Shown here piece by piece: positions 18,424 through 27,636 of a DNA stretch of 64,000 nt (position 1 is the stretch's first letter; the number at the start of each line of letters is the position of its first letter). The notes under the pieces are model-generated. The model saw only the letters and a list, made by a program, of their open reading frames with translations. It made no database searches and was not told where the DNA came from. Made by a program: the position numbers and the translations under genes. Source of the stretch: Acidovorax sp. Root219 (GTDB lineage Bacteria > Pseudomonadota > Gammaproteobacteria > Burkholderiales > Burkholderiaceae_C); NCBI RefSeq assembly GCF_001428665.1, contig NZ_LMIJ01000001.1, forward strand, positions 401,935 through 465,934. Reading direction: 5' to 3'.

Positions 18424-19095
18424 TCAGCGACGGTCGGGGTAGTTGAGCGTGCGCTGATAGATCAGCTTGAACAGCCCGGAGAACGACACGGCCAGCAGCA
18501 GATAGATGGCCGCCACGACGATGTAGATCTCGAAACTGCGGAAGGTCTGCGACTGCAGGTTGGCCGCCACCGAGGTCAGGTCGTCGGCCGAGATCACCGA
18601 GACCACGGCCGAACTGAGCATCAGCAGGATGAACTGGCTGGTGAGCGCCGGGTAGATCGCCTTGAGCGCCGGCTTGAGCACGACGAAGCGGAAGATCTCC
18701 CAGGGCTTGAGGTTCAGCGCCCGCCCGGCCTCGATCTGCCCCTTGGGGATGGATTCGATGCCTGCCCGCACGATCTCTGCCGCGTAGGCCCCCAGGTTCA
18801 CCACCATCGCGGTCAATGCCGCCGTATAGGGCGACCAGCGCAGGCCGATGGACGGCAGGGCAAAGAAAAAGAAGAACAGCTGCACGATGAACGGCGTGTT
18901 GCGGATCAGCTCGATATAGGCATTCACCACGAATCGCACCCAGGCAGGCCCGGATGTCTTGCCCCAGGCACAGGCGATGGCCACCACCAGCCCCAGCACC
19001 GTCGCGGTAAGCGACAGCTGCACGGTGATCCATGTGCCCTTGAGCAGCAGGGGCCAGGCGGCAAAAACGGATTCGAACTGGAATTGGTAGTTCAC
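18424..19095 (-). CDS. PAAT-type ABC transporter permease, first gene of the operon
   Basis: A 223-residue permease of the HisQ/GlnP family, with the EAA loop EAGRALNLKPWEIFRFVVLKPA (core EAGRALNLKPWEI) and LIRNTPFIVQLFF. It begins with GTG rather than ATG: the codon before AACTACCAATTCC. The ribosome-binding site is weak (GACAGG). The gene lies 35 bases inside a perfect PtxS-type operator and opens the operon that ends with the repressor gene, so autoregulated induction by 2-ketogluconate is likely. Confidence 0.87.
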   Translation of the reverse strand: MNYQFQFESVFAAWPLLLKGTWITVQLSLTATVLGLVVAIACAWGKTSGPAWVRFVVNAYIELIRNTPFIVQLFFFFFALPSIGLRWSPYTAALTAMVVNLGAYAAEIVRAGIESIPKGQIEAGRALNLKPWEIFRFVVLKPALKAIYPALTSQFILLMLSSAVVSVISADDLTSVAANLQSQTFRSFEIYIVVAAIYLLLAVSFSGLFKLIYQRTLNYPDRR

Positions 19096-19130
19096 GGCAA
19101 ACGCCTGTCAGGTGGCATGGAAGGAGTCTA

Positions 19131-19144
19131 TGAAACCGGTTTCA
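19131..19144. promoter_or_regulatory. PtxS-type operator palindrome
   Basis: The perfect palindrome TGAAACCGGTTTCA is the published recognition sequence of Pseudomonas PtxS. It sits between the divergent operon start (19095) and hemH (19222). It lies 35 bases before the first permease codon, where a repressor would block promoter clearance. The match is seen directly; regulation is inferred. Confidence 0.8.
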
Positions 19145-19221
19145 TTCGCGCATGAGGGATTTCCCGGAGCCGCCTTCTCCCTCCAGGAGATGGCTGGTGA
19201 ATGCCTGGGCCACAATGCCGC

Positions 19222-20331
19222 ATGCGTTTTCAACCCGAACCCCCTTTCACCCACGGCCAACCCGAACGCACCGCCATCCTGCTGTGCAACCTGGGCACGC
19301 CCGACGAGGCCACGGCGCCGGCCGTGCGCCGCTACCTGGCGCAGTTCCTGGCGGACCACCGCGTGGTGGAGATCCCCAAGCTGGCATGGCTGCCCATCCT
19401 GCACGGCATCATCCTGCGCACCCGCCCCGCCAAGTCGGCCGCCAAGTACGCCAGTGTGTGGACTCCCGAGGGCTCGCCCCTGGCGGTGTGGACAGCGAAG
19501 CAGGCCACGCTGCTGCGCGGCTGGCTGGGCGAGGCCGGCCACCAGGTGCTGGTGCGCCATGCCATGCGCTACGGCAACCCGTCCATCGCCAGCCAGCTCG
19601 ATGCCCTCAAGGCCGAGGGCGCCACGCGCATCCTCATCCTGCCGCTGTACCCGCAGTACTCCGGCACCACCACGGCCAGCGTGTTCGACGCGGTGTATGC
19701 CTGGGCCGCGCGCACACGCCATGTGCCCGAGCTGCGCTTCGTCAACCGCTACCACGACCATCCCGGCTACATCGACGCGCTGGCGCGCAGCATCGAGGCG
19801 CACTGGAAGGTGAATGGCCAGCCCGACAAGCTGGTGATGAGCTTTCACGGCGTGCCCGAGCGCACCCTTACGCTGGGCGACCCCTACCACTGCGAGAGCC
19901 TGAAAACCGGCCGCATGCTGGCCGAGCGCCTGGGCCTGCGCCGCGAACGCTACGTGCTCACCTTCCAGTCGCGCTTTGGCAAGGCCAAGTGGCTGGAGCC
20001 CTACACCCAGCCCACCATCGAGGCCCTGGGCAAGACCGGTACGCGGCGCGTGGACGTGGTCTGCCCCGGCTTCACCAGCGACTGCCTGGAGACCCTGGAA
20101 GAGATCAACATGGAGGTGCGCGAGGCCTTTTTGCATGCAGGCGGGCAGGAGTTCCACTACATCCCTTGCCTTAACGACAGCAGCCACTGGATCACCGCCC
20201 TGAGCCGCGTGGCGCAGCAGCACCTGGCGGGCTGGCCCACGCAGGTGGAGGATGCCGCCACGCAGGCCGATGCGCGCGAGCGCGCACTGGCGGGCGGCGC
20301 GCCCAAAGGCCCCACCCCCGCAGGTCGCTGA
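19222..20331 (+). CDS. hemH: ferrochelatase
   Basis: A 369-residue ferrochelatase, which inserts ferrous iron into protoporphyrin IX in the last step of haem synthesis. Diagnostic segments are LLCNLGTPD near the N-terminus, PLYPQYSGTTTAS, the catalytic His209 in VMSFHGVPERT, TFQSRFGKAKWLEPYT, and CPGFTSDCLETLEEI with its conserved late Glu. The start is the ATG before RFQPEPPF. It is divergent from the kgu-like operon and about 75 bases upstream of a Lon-family gene on the same strand. Confidence 0.95.
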   Translation: MRFQPEPPFTHGQPERTAILLCNLGTPDEATAPAVRRYLAQFLADHRVVEIPKLAWLPILHGIILRTRPAKSAAKYASVWTPEGSPLAVWTAKQATLLRGWLGEAGHQVLVRHAMRYGNPSIASQLDALKAEGATRILILPLYPQYSGTTTASVFDAVYAWAARTRHVPELRFVNRYHDHPGYIDALARSIEAHWKVNGQPDKLVMSFHGVPERTLTLGDPYHCESLKTGRMLAERLGLRRERYVLTFQSRFGKAKWLEPYTQPTIEALGKTGTRRVDVVCPGFTSDCLETLEEINMEVREAFLHAGGQEFHYIPCLNDSSHWITALSRVAQQHLAGWPTQVEDAATQADARERALAGGAPKGPTPAGR

Positions 20332-20405
20332 CCGGTACGGGCCCCGCCCGCCCAATCTTTCCCACCTCCCCATTTCCCCCGCACCGCTCCCCTGAATTGT
20401 TTTCC

Positions 20406-22916
20406 ATGCCCGCATCCGCCCGCGCCCTTTCTGCACACCAACTGCGGCTGACCGTCGACCCCACCACGCTCGGCTTTGCCAGCACGGCCGAGCTCACGGG
20501 CTTGCCCCTGCCCTGGATCGGCCAGGAGCGCGCCGAGGCCGCCGCGCGCTTCGGCCTGGCCATGCAGCAGCCCGACTACCACCTCTTCGTGCTGGGCGAC
20601 GTGGGCAGCGGCCGCGCATCGCTGCTGCACCAGGCCATGCTGGCCGAGGCCGCGCGGCGCCCCGTGCCGCCCGACCTGTGCTACCTGCACGACTTCGATG
20701 CACCGGAGCGCCCGCGCGCACTGCGCCTGCCTGCGGGCCAGGGCCGCCTGCTGCGCCAGGCCCTGGCCGACATGGGCACGCGGCTGGAGGCCGAAGTGCC
20801 CCAGCACCTGGCAGGCCCCGCCTTCCTGGCCGATGCGGCGCGCATCGAGCAGCGCTGGCAGGTGCAGGAGCGCGAGGCGCTGGCCGCGCTCGACGCGTTT
20901 GCGCTCGCGCGCCAGTTGCGCCTGGTGCGCGACAACGGGCAGATGCTGGTCACCCCCCTGGGCCCGAGGGGCCAGCCCCTGTCCGACGCGGAGGCGCGCG
21001 TGCAGCCGCCCGAGCGCCGCGCCGCCATCGAACGCGACGAGGACGCGCTGCGCAGCGAGATCGAGCGCTTTGCCCAGGCCATGCGCCCGCTGGAGCGCGA
21101 ACGCGACGCAGCCCTGGACGCCCTGCGCAGCACAGTGATCACGCCGCTGGTGCAGCAGGCGCTGCAGGCCGCGCGCGTCATCGCCGGCCAGCAGGCGCCG
21201 CACGCCGGGCGCCTTGCGCAGTGGCTGGACCAGGTAGAGCGCGCCTTGCTCGGCAGCATCGACCTGCTGGAGCCCTACTACGGCGACAACGAGGCCGATG
21301 CCGAAGCCGACCGCCGCGACGACCTGGATGCGCTGCTGGCCCGCTGCCGCGTGAACCTGGCGGTGGACAACGGCGGGCGCACCGGCGCCCCCGTGATCGT
21401 CGAGGACAACCCGCAACTGCGCAGCCTGATGGGCAGCATCGACCACGGAGCCAATGCCGACGATGCCGACCCCGGGCAGGCCGACGTATCGGCCATCCAC
21501 GCCGGCAGCCTGCTGCGCGCGCATGGCGGCTTCATCCTGCTGCACCTGCACGATCTGGCCGCCGAAGAGGGCCTGTGGCCACGCGTGCGCCGCTTTTTGC
21601 GCAGCCGCCGGCTGCAGATCACTGGCGAGGCGAGTGCCGACGGCCCAGGCCCCGGCGGTGGCGCAGGCGCGCCGGCAGGCTTGCAGCCCGAGCCGGTGGA
21701 TGTGGACGTGAAAATCGTCCTCATCGGCTCGGTGGACGAGTTCTACGCCCTGCAGGACAGCGACCCCGAAGCCGCACGGCGCTTTCGCGTGAAGGTCGAC
21801 TTTGCCGACCGTTTCATCGCCACCCCGGCATCGCACCGCGCCACCGCCATCTTCGTGGCGCACTGCTGCGCGCAGCGCGGCCTGCCGCACTTCGGCCCCG
21901 AGGCCGTGGCCTTGCTGATCGAGCAAAGCCACCGCGAGGCCGACGACCAGGGCCGCCAGAGCGCCCGCTTCGCCCAGGCCGAGGCGCTGGTGATCGAGAG
22001 CGCTGCCCAGTGCCGCATGCGCAGCCCTGCCGATGCCACGGCCCTGGTGCAGGCCGCCGACGTGCAGGCCGCCCTGGCCGCCCAGCGGCTGCGCCACAAC
22101 CAGACCGAGGAAGAACTGCACCAGACCCTGGTCGAGGGCGAGTGCCTCATCACCCTGCACGGTGCGGCCGTGGGCCAGGTCAACGCCCTGTCGCAGATCG
22201 ACCTGGGCGACTACCGTTTCGGCTTTCCCGTGCGCATCACAGCGCGCAGCTTCGCCGGGCAGGAGGGGCTGCTCAACATCGACCGCGAAGTGCACATGTC
22301 CGGCCCCATCCACGACAAGGGCGTGCTCATCCTGCACGGCTACCTCACGGCCCTGTTCAGCCATGTGGCGCCGCTAGCGCTCAATGCCTCCATCGTGTTC
22401 GAGCAGGAGTACAGCGGCGTGGAAGGCGACTCCGCCTCCTGCGCCGAGTTGTACGCGCTGCTGTCCAGCCTGTCGGGCCTGCCGCTGCGCCAGGGCATTG
22501 CGGTGACGGGTGCGCTCAATCAGCATGGCGAGGTGCTGCCCGTGGGCGGCATCAACGAAAAGATCGAAGGCTGGTTCCAGGCCTGCGCCGCGGCCGGGCT
22601 CGATGGCACGCAGGGCGTGCTCATCCCCGCGCGCAACCAGCGCCACCTGATGCTGTCGCGCCCCATCCTCGATGCGGTGGAGCGCGGCCTGTTCCACGTC
22701 TACACCGTGCAGCATGTGAGCGAGGGCATTGCCCTGCTGACGGGCGAGGCATCGGGCATGGCGCCAGGTGCCGTGCTGGCGGCCGATGCCGCCGATGATG
22801 TGACCCAGACCGTGCTCAGCCGCGCTGAGCAGACCCTGCGCGCCTACCGGCGTGCGTGCCAGAGTGCCGGGCATACGCGGGTGGGGCGCGCGGGGCGCAG
22901 ACCACGGCGCGACTGA
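20406..22916 (+). CDS. Lon-family ATP-dependent protease (AAA_32/LonB-like)
   Basis: An 836-residue protein with an N-terminal AAA region and a C-terminal Lon protease domain. The Ser-Lys dyad is Ser676 (GDSASCAE) and Lys719 (GGINEKIEG), spaced 43 residues as in classical Lon. The Walker A-like loop is GDVGSGRAS (residues 64-72), with Arg where Lys is expected. Between lies a long helical insert (about 130-330), then IHAGSLLRAHGGFILLH, typical of the AAA_32 group. It lacks the Lon N-terminal substrate domain. It is probably a cytoplasmic quality-control or regulatory protease; its substrate is unknown. Confidence 0.85.
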   Translation: MPASARALSAHQLRLTVDPTTLGFASTAELTGLPLPWIGQERAEAAARFGLAMQQPDYHLFVLGDVGSGRASLLHQAMLAEAARRPVPPDLCYLHDFDAPERPRALRLPAGQGRLLRQALADMGTRLEAEVPQHLAGPAFLADAARIEQRWQVQEREALAALDAFALARQLRLVRDNGQMLVTPLGPRGQPLSDAEARVQPPERRAAIERDEDALRSEIERFAQAMRPLERERDAALDALRSTVITPLVQQALQAARVIAGQQAPHAGRLAQWLDQVERALLGSIDLLEPYYGDNEADAEADRRDDLDALLARCRVNLAVDNGGRTGAPVIVEDNPQLRSLMGSIDHGANADDADPGQADVSAIHAGSLLRAHGGFILLHLHDLAAEEGLWPRVRRFLRSRRLQITGEASADGPGPGGGAGAPAGLQPEPVDVDVKIVLIGSVDEFYALQDSDPEAARRFRVKVDFADRFIATPASHRATAIFVAHCCAQRGLPHFGPEAVALLIEQSHREADDQGRQSARFAQAEALVIESAAQCRMRSPADATALVQAADVQAALAAQRLRHNQTEEELHQTLVEGECLITLHGAAVGQVNALSQIDLGDYRFGFPVRITARSFAGQEGLLNIDREVHMSGPIHDKGVLILHGYLTALFSHVAPLALNASIVFEQEYSGVEGDSASCAELYALLSSLSGLPLRQGIAVTGALNQHGEVLPVGGINEKIEGWFQACAAAGLDGTQGVLIPARNQRHLMLSRPILDAVERGLFHVYTVQHVSEGIALLTGEASGMAPGAVLAADAADDVTQTVLSRAEQTLRAYRRACQSAGHTRVGRAGRRPRRD

Positions 22917-23123
22917 AGCCAGACCCTGCCAGGTACACCCGTGTCCACCGTGTGACAAGGGGCCAATCGGAGTCACCAACGTGACGCTCCAGCCGCCTCC
23001 TGCAGTGTTTTCCCCGACCCATTGTGGTGCATGCGCGCTCGATACTGGCTGCGCCGCCGGTCCATTGCGCGCACCCTGCGTGCAGCGATGGAAGGGCGCA
23101 GCACTACAACAGGAGACACGCCG

Positions 23124-24278
23124 ATGCACCCCTTCTCCACGCCCCTCGCGCCTCCCCTCACGCGCCGCCGGGTGCTGTCGTCAGCAGCGGCCACCGCTGT
23201 CGCCCTGCCCGGCTGGGCACTGGCACAGCAGACCGAGCCCTGGCGCATAGGCCAGACGGCCGCGCTCACGGGGCCGCTGGCCTTCCCGTTCGTGGAGATG
23301 AACAAGGGCATCGCAGCGGCCTTCCAGGAGGTCAACGAGCGCGGTGGCATCGACGGGCGGCGCCTGCAGTTCACCAGCGCCGACGATGGCGGCGACCCGG
23401 CCAAGGCCGGAGCCAACGCGAAGAAGCTGCTGGAGGAGGACAAGGTCTTCGCCCTGCTGTCCTGCGGCGGCACCACCAGCGTGATGGGCGCGCTGCCCGT
23501 GGCCATGGCGGCCAAGGTGCCGGTGATCGCGCCGGCCACAGGGTCGGACGCGCTGCGGCCGTTCAACCCCCTGGTGTTCCATGCGCGCGCAAGCTATTCG
23601 CAGGAGCTCCACAAGATCGTGCAGCAACTGGGCTCCACGGGCTTCACCAAGTGCGCAGTGGCCTACATCGACAACCCTTTTGGCAAGGCCACGCTGGCGG
23701 CCTTCGATGCGGCGGCCAAGGCGCACAACAACAAGGACTGGAAGGCCTTCCTGTTGTCCGAGACCGAGGAAGGCGTGGCACGCACGGTGGACGAGATCAC
23801 CGCCTGGCAGCCCACGGCCCTGATCTCGCTGGCCGTGGGCGCAGTGGGCATACCGTTCTACAAGGCGCTGCGCCTGCGCGTGAAGGCGCCTGCGTTCTCG
23901 ATCTCGTTCCTGGGTTCGCGGCCGCTGCTGGCGGCGCTGGGCGAGTCCGCGCGCGGCATCACCGTGGCGCAGGTGGCACCCAACCCCGACAACGTGGCCA
24001 AGCCCATCGTCAAGGCCTACCGCGATGCGCTCAAGGCCAGCGCCGCCAGTGCCGAGCCGGGCTATTCGTCTCTGGAGGGCTACCTGAGCGCGCGCCTGAT
24101 GATCGAGGCCCTGCGCCGCGCGGGCCGCACTGCATCGCGCGAGAAGCTCATCGAGGCGCTGCACACCATGCGCCCCTACGACATGGGCGGATTCGAGCTG
24201 CGCTATGGGCCCCAGGACCACAGCGGCACGGACTTCGTGGAGCTGTCTTACTTCAACGGCGAGCGGTTTCGCCGGTAA
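23124..24278 (+). CDS. orphan branched-chain-type ABC receptor
   Basis: A 384-residue periplasmic binding protein of the LivJ type (Peripla_BP_6). An RRRVLSS twin-arginine-like signal ends near GWALAQQ. The family opening WRIGQTAALTGPLAF and the LSCGGTTSVMGAL loop follow. AGGAGACACGCCG precedes the ATG. No permease or ATPase lies nearby, so it either uses a transporter encoded elsewhere or acts as a sensor. The ligand is unknown. Confidence 0.85.
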   Translation: MHPFSTPLAPPLTRRRVLSSAAATAVALPGWALAQQTEPWRIGQTAALTGPLAFPFVEMNKGIAAAFQEVNERGGIDGRRLQFTSADDGGDPAKAGANAKKLLEEDKVFALLSCGGTTSVMGALPVAMAAKVPVIAPATGSDALRPFNPLVFHARASYSQELHKIVQQLGSTGFTKCAVAYIDNPFGKATLAAFDAAAKAHNNKDWKAFLLSETEEGVARTVDEITAWQPTALISLAVGAVGIPFYKALRLRVKAPAFSISFLGSRPLLAALGESARGITVAQVAPNPDNVAKPIVKAYRDALKASAASAEPGYSSLEGYLSARLMIEALRRAGRTASREKLIEALHTMRPYDMGGFELRYGPQDHSGTDFVELSYFNGERFRR

Positions 24279-24294
24279 CCAGGGCAGTGATGAA

Positions 24295-24954
24295 TCAGCC
24301 GGCGGATTGGCTGGCGGTGAACACAGCCAGCTGGTCCGCAAATGCGCGCTGGTAGGCCGGCCGCGCCTCACCGCGGGCGATGTAGGCCAATAGACTGGGC
24401 TGTTCCTGCAGCAGTGGCGACGCATCGCCCAGACGGCGCAGCACGGTCACCATCAGCAGGTCGCCGGCACTGAATGCATTGCCGTCGAGCCAGTCGGCCT
24501 CGCCCAGCCTCTGCGCAAGCTCGGCCAGCCGGGTACGCACGCGGTCTTCGAGCATGGGCTGGCGCTGCGCATACCAGGGCTTGTCGTGCTCAAGGATCCG
24601 CGCGGCGCCCCACTCGACGATGGGCGGCTCCAGCGTATTGAGCGCCGCGAACATCCACATGATGGCGCGCGAGCGCGCGTGGGCTTCGGCCGGCAGCAGG
24701 CCCGCATGGGTCTCGGCGATGTGCAGCACGATGGCGCCGGTCTCGAACAGCGCCAGGCCGTCTTGCTCATAGGTGGGTATCTGCCCGAACGGATGGAGCG
24801 CCCGGTGCGCGGGCGCCTTCATCGCTGCAAAGGACACGAGGCGCACACCGTAGGGTTGCCCCACTTCCTCCAGCGCCCAGCGCACGCGCATGTCGCGCGC
24901 CAGACCCCGGCCGCGGTCGGGCGAACGTTCGAAGGCGGTGATGGTGGGTTGCAT
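24295..24954 (-). CDS. glutathione S-transferase family protein
   Basis: A 219-residue GST. The N-terminal thioredoxin-like domain carries HPFGQIPTYEQDGLALFETGAI, with the glutathione-binding Pro and the ETGAI turn. An all-helical C-terminal domain follows (DWLDGNAFSAGDLLMVTVL). The ATG after GCAGGAGCGCTCCG is the start; a longer frame has no ribosome-binding site. It converges with the orphan receptor gene. Likely cytosolic detoxification; the substrate is unknown. Confidence 0.85.
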   Translation of the reverse strand: MQPTITAFERSPDRGRGLARDMRVRWALEEVGQPYGVRLVSFAAMKAPAHRALHPFGQIPTYEQDGLALFETGAIVLHIAETHAGLLPAEAHARSRAIMWMFAALNTLEPPIVEWGAARILEHDKPWYAQRQPMLEDRVRTRLAELAQRLGEADWLDGNAFSAGDLLMVTVLRRLGDASPLLQEQPSLLAYIARGEARPAYQRAFADQLAVFTASQSAG

Positions 24955-25118
24955 CGGAGCGCTCCTGCAGAGGGACCAGGACCATTGTTCCACCCACGCG
25001 CTGGCCCAGCCGTGTTGTCCACGTAGGACATCCGCTCGTGTTGCGCCGGGAACCGCTGGATTGGGTGTTGGCGTGGGTAGGATGGGGCATCGTTCAATCA
25101 GTTACACCCCATCACACC

Positions 25119-25364
25119 ATGCCTGCGATCGGTCTCCCCTGGCCACCCAATCTCCAAATCGACGGATCGACCTATCTGGTCCGACCGCTGGCGCTGGCTG
25201 CGCCCTCGAATGTGCCGGAGCGGGTTTTCATCTTCGAGGAGGACGGCTCACCCGTGCTCACCGTGCGCCGTGCCTGGGCGAGCTACCCCGAAGCACTCTA
25301 CACCGCAGAGCAGAAGCTCCGGGAGCATTTGGCGCCAACGCCGATCAATGTGTTTGGCGGCTGA
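25119..25364 (+). CDS. small hypothetical protein
   Basis: An 81-residue frame with normal codon use for this genome and a plausible soluble composition (for example RVFIFEEDGSPVLTVRRAWASYPEALYTAEQ, recognised by VFIFEEDG and RRAWASYPEAL). No family is recognised. There is no signal or membrane segment. The frame continues upstream to 25038, but the ATG at 25119 gives a better-looking N-terminus (MPAIGLPWPP). Confidence 0.5.
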   Translation: MPAIGLPWPPNLQIDGSTYLVRPLALAAPSNVPERVFIFEEDGSPVLTVRRAWASYPEALYTAEQKLREHLAPTPINVFGG

Positions 25365-25451
25365 GGAGCGCGCCGTTCGCGAAGGCAGCAGGGAGAACTT
25401 GATCCACGGACCCCACGGCAGTGCAGCCTTTTAGGCGCTGCAATGCCAAGC

Positions 25452-25721
25452 TTATTCCTCTACCGACTCGCGCATGATCCCACGGGCCACACAGCACTGG
25501 TGCAGTTCGCTGGTGGCCAGCATGCCCTGCTGCAGCGGGTAGGTGACGCGGGCCACTAGCCACTCGTCATCCGGCTCAGACAGTATTTCCCCCGACCGTC
25601 CGGCGCCCAGCGCCGTCCAGAACTGCAGTACCCCGATGGCATCCGTGTTGGCATGGGCGAATCTTCCGTGGGCCACCTTGCGAGCGCGGGTGAATTTGAA
25701 GGTTTCGGATTGGGTACGCAT
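25452..25721 (-). CDS. small hypothetical protein
   Basis: An 89-residue frame with mixed composition (FTRARKVAHGRFAHANTDAI, then EPDDEWLVARVTYPL) that looks protein-like but matches nothing I recognise. The longer frame to 25895 begins with low-complexity sequence antisense to the neighbouring dehydrogenase tail, so I use the ATG before RTQSETF. It could be a small regulatory or orphan protein; evidence is weak. Confidence 0.4.
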   Translation of the reverse strand: MRTQSETFKFTRARKVAHGRFAHANTDAIGVLQFWTALGAGRSGEILSEPDDEWLVARVTYPLQQGMLATSELHQCCVARGIMRESVEE

Positions 25722-25830
25722 CGGCTTTGCAGAACAGAGAAACAGCGAGGACAAAAAGCTTTCGCATGGTGTACTGCCTGTACCGAACTCTGTGTAGGCG
25801 AACACCGCAAATATCCCTTGCGGGGTGGCC

Positions 25831-26541
25831 TTACCAGGGCAATGGCTGCCCGCTGTATGCGTAGAAACCACCCGTGCATTCGGGCGTGAGCCCATCGATC
25901 ACACGCAGCATGTCGGCCGCCGCGTCCGCCGCCGGCCGGCCGATCTCGGCGCCGCGAAACGGGGCCGACAGGTCCGAGTCCACGGTGCCCGGGTGCAGTG
26001 CCACCAGCACGGCCTGTGGGTTGCCGCGCTGCACTTCGATGGCCGCGGTCTTGAGGAACATGTTCAGCGCCGCTTTCGAGGCCCGGTAGCTGTACCAGCC
26101 GCCCAGGCGGTTGTCGCCAATGCTGCCCACCTTGGCCGACAACACCGCCAGCACGCTGCGGTCCTTGGCCAGCAGCGGCGCAAAGTGCGCCATGACCAGC
26201 GCCGGGCCCATGGCGTTGGTGCGCAGGCAGGCCTGCATCTGCGCATAGTTGAGCTGACCCAGGCGCTTTTCGGGCATGCCTTCGGGGCCGTGCAGCATGC
26301 CGGTGGCGACGATGACGAGGTGAAACGGGCCCCGCGGCGCCAGCGCTGCCGCCGCCTCGGACACAGTGGCTTCGTGCTCGAAATCGATGGGTGGCACCGT
26401 GCTTCTTCCCAGCCCGACCACCAGCGCACAGCGCGGGTCGGCCTGCAGGTGCTGCACGAAGGCACTGCCGATACCGCCCGAGGCACCCAGGACAAGGGCG
26501 CGAAAGCCTTGCGGGAACGAACGCAGGTGGTCTGTCAGCAT
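25831..26541 (-). CDS. short-chain dehydrogenase (C-factor-like SDR)
   Basis: A 236-residue SDR. The cofactor motif is LVLGASGGIGSAF (GxxxGxG, residues about 12-24) and the catalytic YRASK provides Tyr and Lys, with a preceding Ser in VLSAKVGS. It is the last gene of the PHB-scavenging cluster, 51 bases after the alpha/beta hydrolase. A 3-hydroxybutyrate dehydrogenase role would be tempting, but the sequence is closer to C-factor-type SDRs. The substrate is therefore open. Confidence 0.78.
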   Translation of the reverse strand: MLTDHLRSFPQGFRALVLGASGGIGSAFVQHLQADPRCALVVGLGRSTVPPIDFEHEATVSEAAAALAPRGPFHLVIVATGMLHGPEGMPEKRLGQLNYAQMQACLRTNAMGPALVMAHFAPLLAKDRSVLAVLSAKVGSIGDNRLGGWYSYRASKAALNMFLKTAAIEVQRGNPQAVLVALHPGTVDSDLSAPFRGAEIGRPAADAAADMLRVIDGLTPECTGGFYAYSGQPLPW

Positions 26542-26592
26542 GTCAAAGGGAGGCCCATACCCCCAATCATGCACCAGGGCCAAGCCATCGTT

Positions 26593-27567
26593 CTAAGGCC
26601 ATTGCAGCCGGGTGGGTGCCCGATACTGCGAGCGCGGCAGCGCGCTGGCCGCAGGCCCACCCGCCGTGCGCACCAGCGCAGCCTCTGCAGCCCCGGGCTC
26701 CTGCACACCATGCACGAAGAACCGTTCCACCAGCGCATAGTGCTCGGGCACGTTGAGGGCCGGGGCATGGCCGCAACCGGGCACCTCGATCACGCGGGCC
26801 TGGCCACGGGCGCCCGGGCCGCGCGTGAGCATTTCGATGGTGGTCTCGCGCAGCACCAGGTCCGAGTCTTCGCCGCGCAGACACAGCACGGGGATGTCCA
26901 GCGCGTCGTAGTGGTCCCAGATCAGGTAGTCGTTGGCGTGGTGCGTGAACTGCTGCACCATGGCCGGGTCGTAGTGTGGGGTCACCCGGCCGTCGGGCAG
27001 GCGGCGGGTGCTGGTCTCGGTCAGGCGGCGCCACTGCGCATCGCTGAGCCAGCCATAGGGCTGGTAGACCTGGCGGAAGAAGGCCTCGAGCTCTGCCACG
27101 GTATCGAACGCGGGCGGCTGGCCCGCATAGGCCTTGATGCGCCCGAGCGCATCGTCGGCCAGGCGCGGCGCGTTGTCGTTGAGCAGCAGGCTGCGGATGC
27201 GGCCCTTGAGCCCCGGCTCGAACAGGCCCGACGCGCACACCGTGCCGATGGCGCCGCCCATGGAGGTGCCCACCCAGTGCGCCTGTTCTATGCCCAGCGC
27301 ATCGAACAGCCCAGCGGCGATGCGCGCATAAAAGCGCAGCTGGTATTCCTCTGCTGGCTCGCGCGCCCACTGGCTCAGGCCCCGGCCGATGGTGTCGGGG
27401 CAGATCACGCGAAAGCGTGGCGCCAGATGGGCGGCCAGCTCGTCCATGTCGCGGCCGGTGCGGGCCAGGCCGTGCCAGGCCACCACCACCGGAGCATCGG
27501 GCGCGCCCCATTCGGTGTAGTGGATTTCATAGCCGGCGCAGGTGGCATAGCGCGATAACGGAGTCAT
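26593..27567 (-). CDS. alpha/beta hydrolase
   Basis: A 324-residue alpha/beta-fold hydrolase. The nucleophile elbow is GTSMGG (Ser near residue 104), with the oxyanion region VAWHGLARTG. The acid residue is probably in LCLRGEDSDLVL and the His is in PGCGHAPALN. There is no signal peptide, so it is cytoplasmic. It follows the second receptor of the PHB cluster after a palindromic repeat and precedes the SDR. It may split imported hydroxyacyl esters such as 3HB dimers; that is inference. Confidence 0.78.
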   Translation of the reverse strand: MTPLSRYATCAGYEIHYTEWGAPDAPVVVAWHGLARTGRDMDELAAHLAPRFRVICPDTIGRGLSQWAREPAEEYQLRFYARIAAGLFDALGIEQAHWVGTSMGGAIGTVCASGLFEPGLKGRIRSLLLNDNAPRLADDALGRIKAYAGQPPAFDTVAELEAFFRQVYQPYGWLSDAQWRRLTETSTRRLPDGRVTPHYDPAMVQQFTHHANDYLIWDHYDALDIPVLCLRGEDSDLVLRETTIEMLTRGPGARGQARVIEVPGCGHAPALNVPEHYALVERFFVHGVQEPGAAEAALVRTAGGPAASALPRSQYRAPTRLQWP

Positions 27568-27636
27568 GGTGGACAACCTTGTGAGTCAGTGGATGGATTG
27601 TGGGTTGCCGGAGGGCGAGCTGCGGTGTTCAAGCGG

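Noticed and set aside
20157-22364. 735-residue minus-strand frame opposite the Lon-family gene
   Set aside because: It is composed of low-complexity Ala/Gly/Gln/His sequence with no motif. The plus strand encodes a clear protease.
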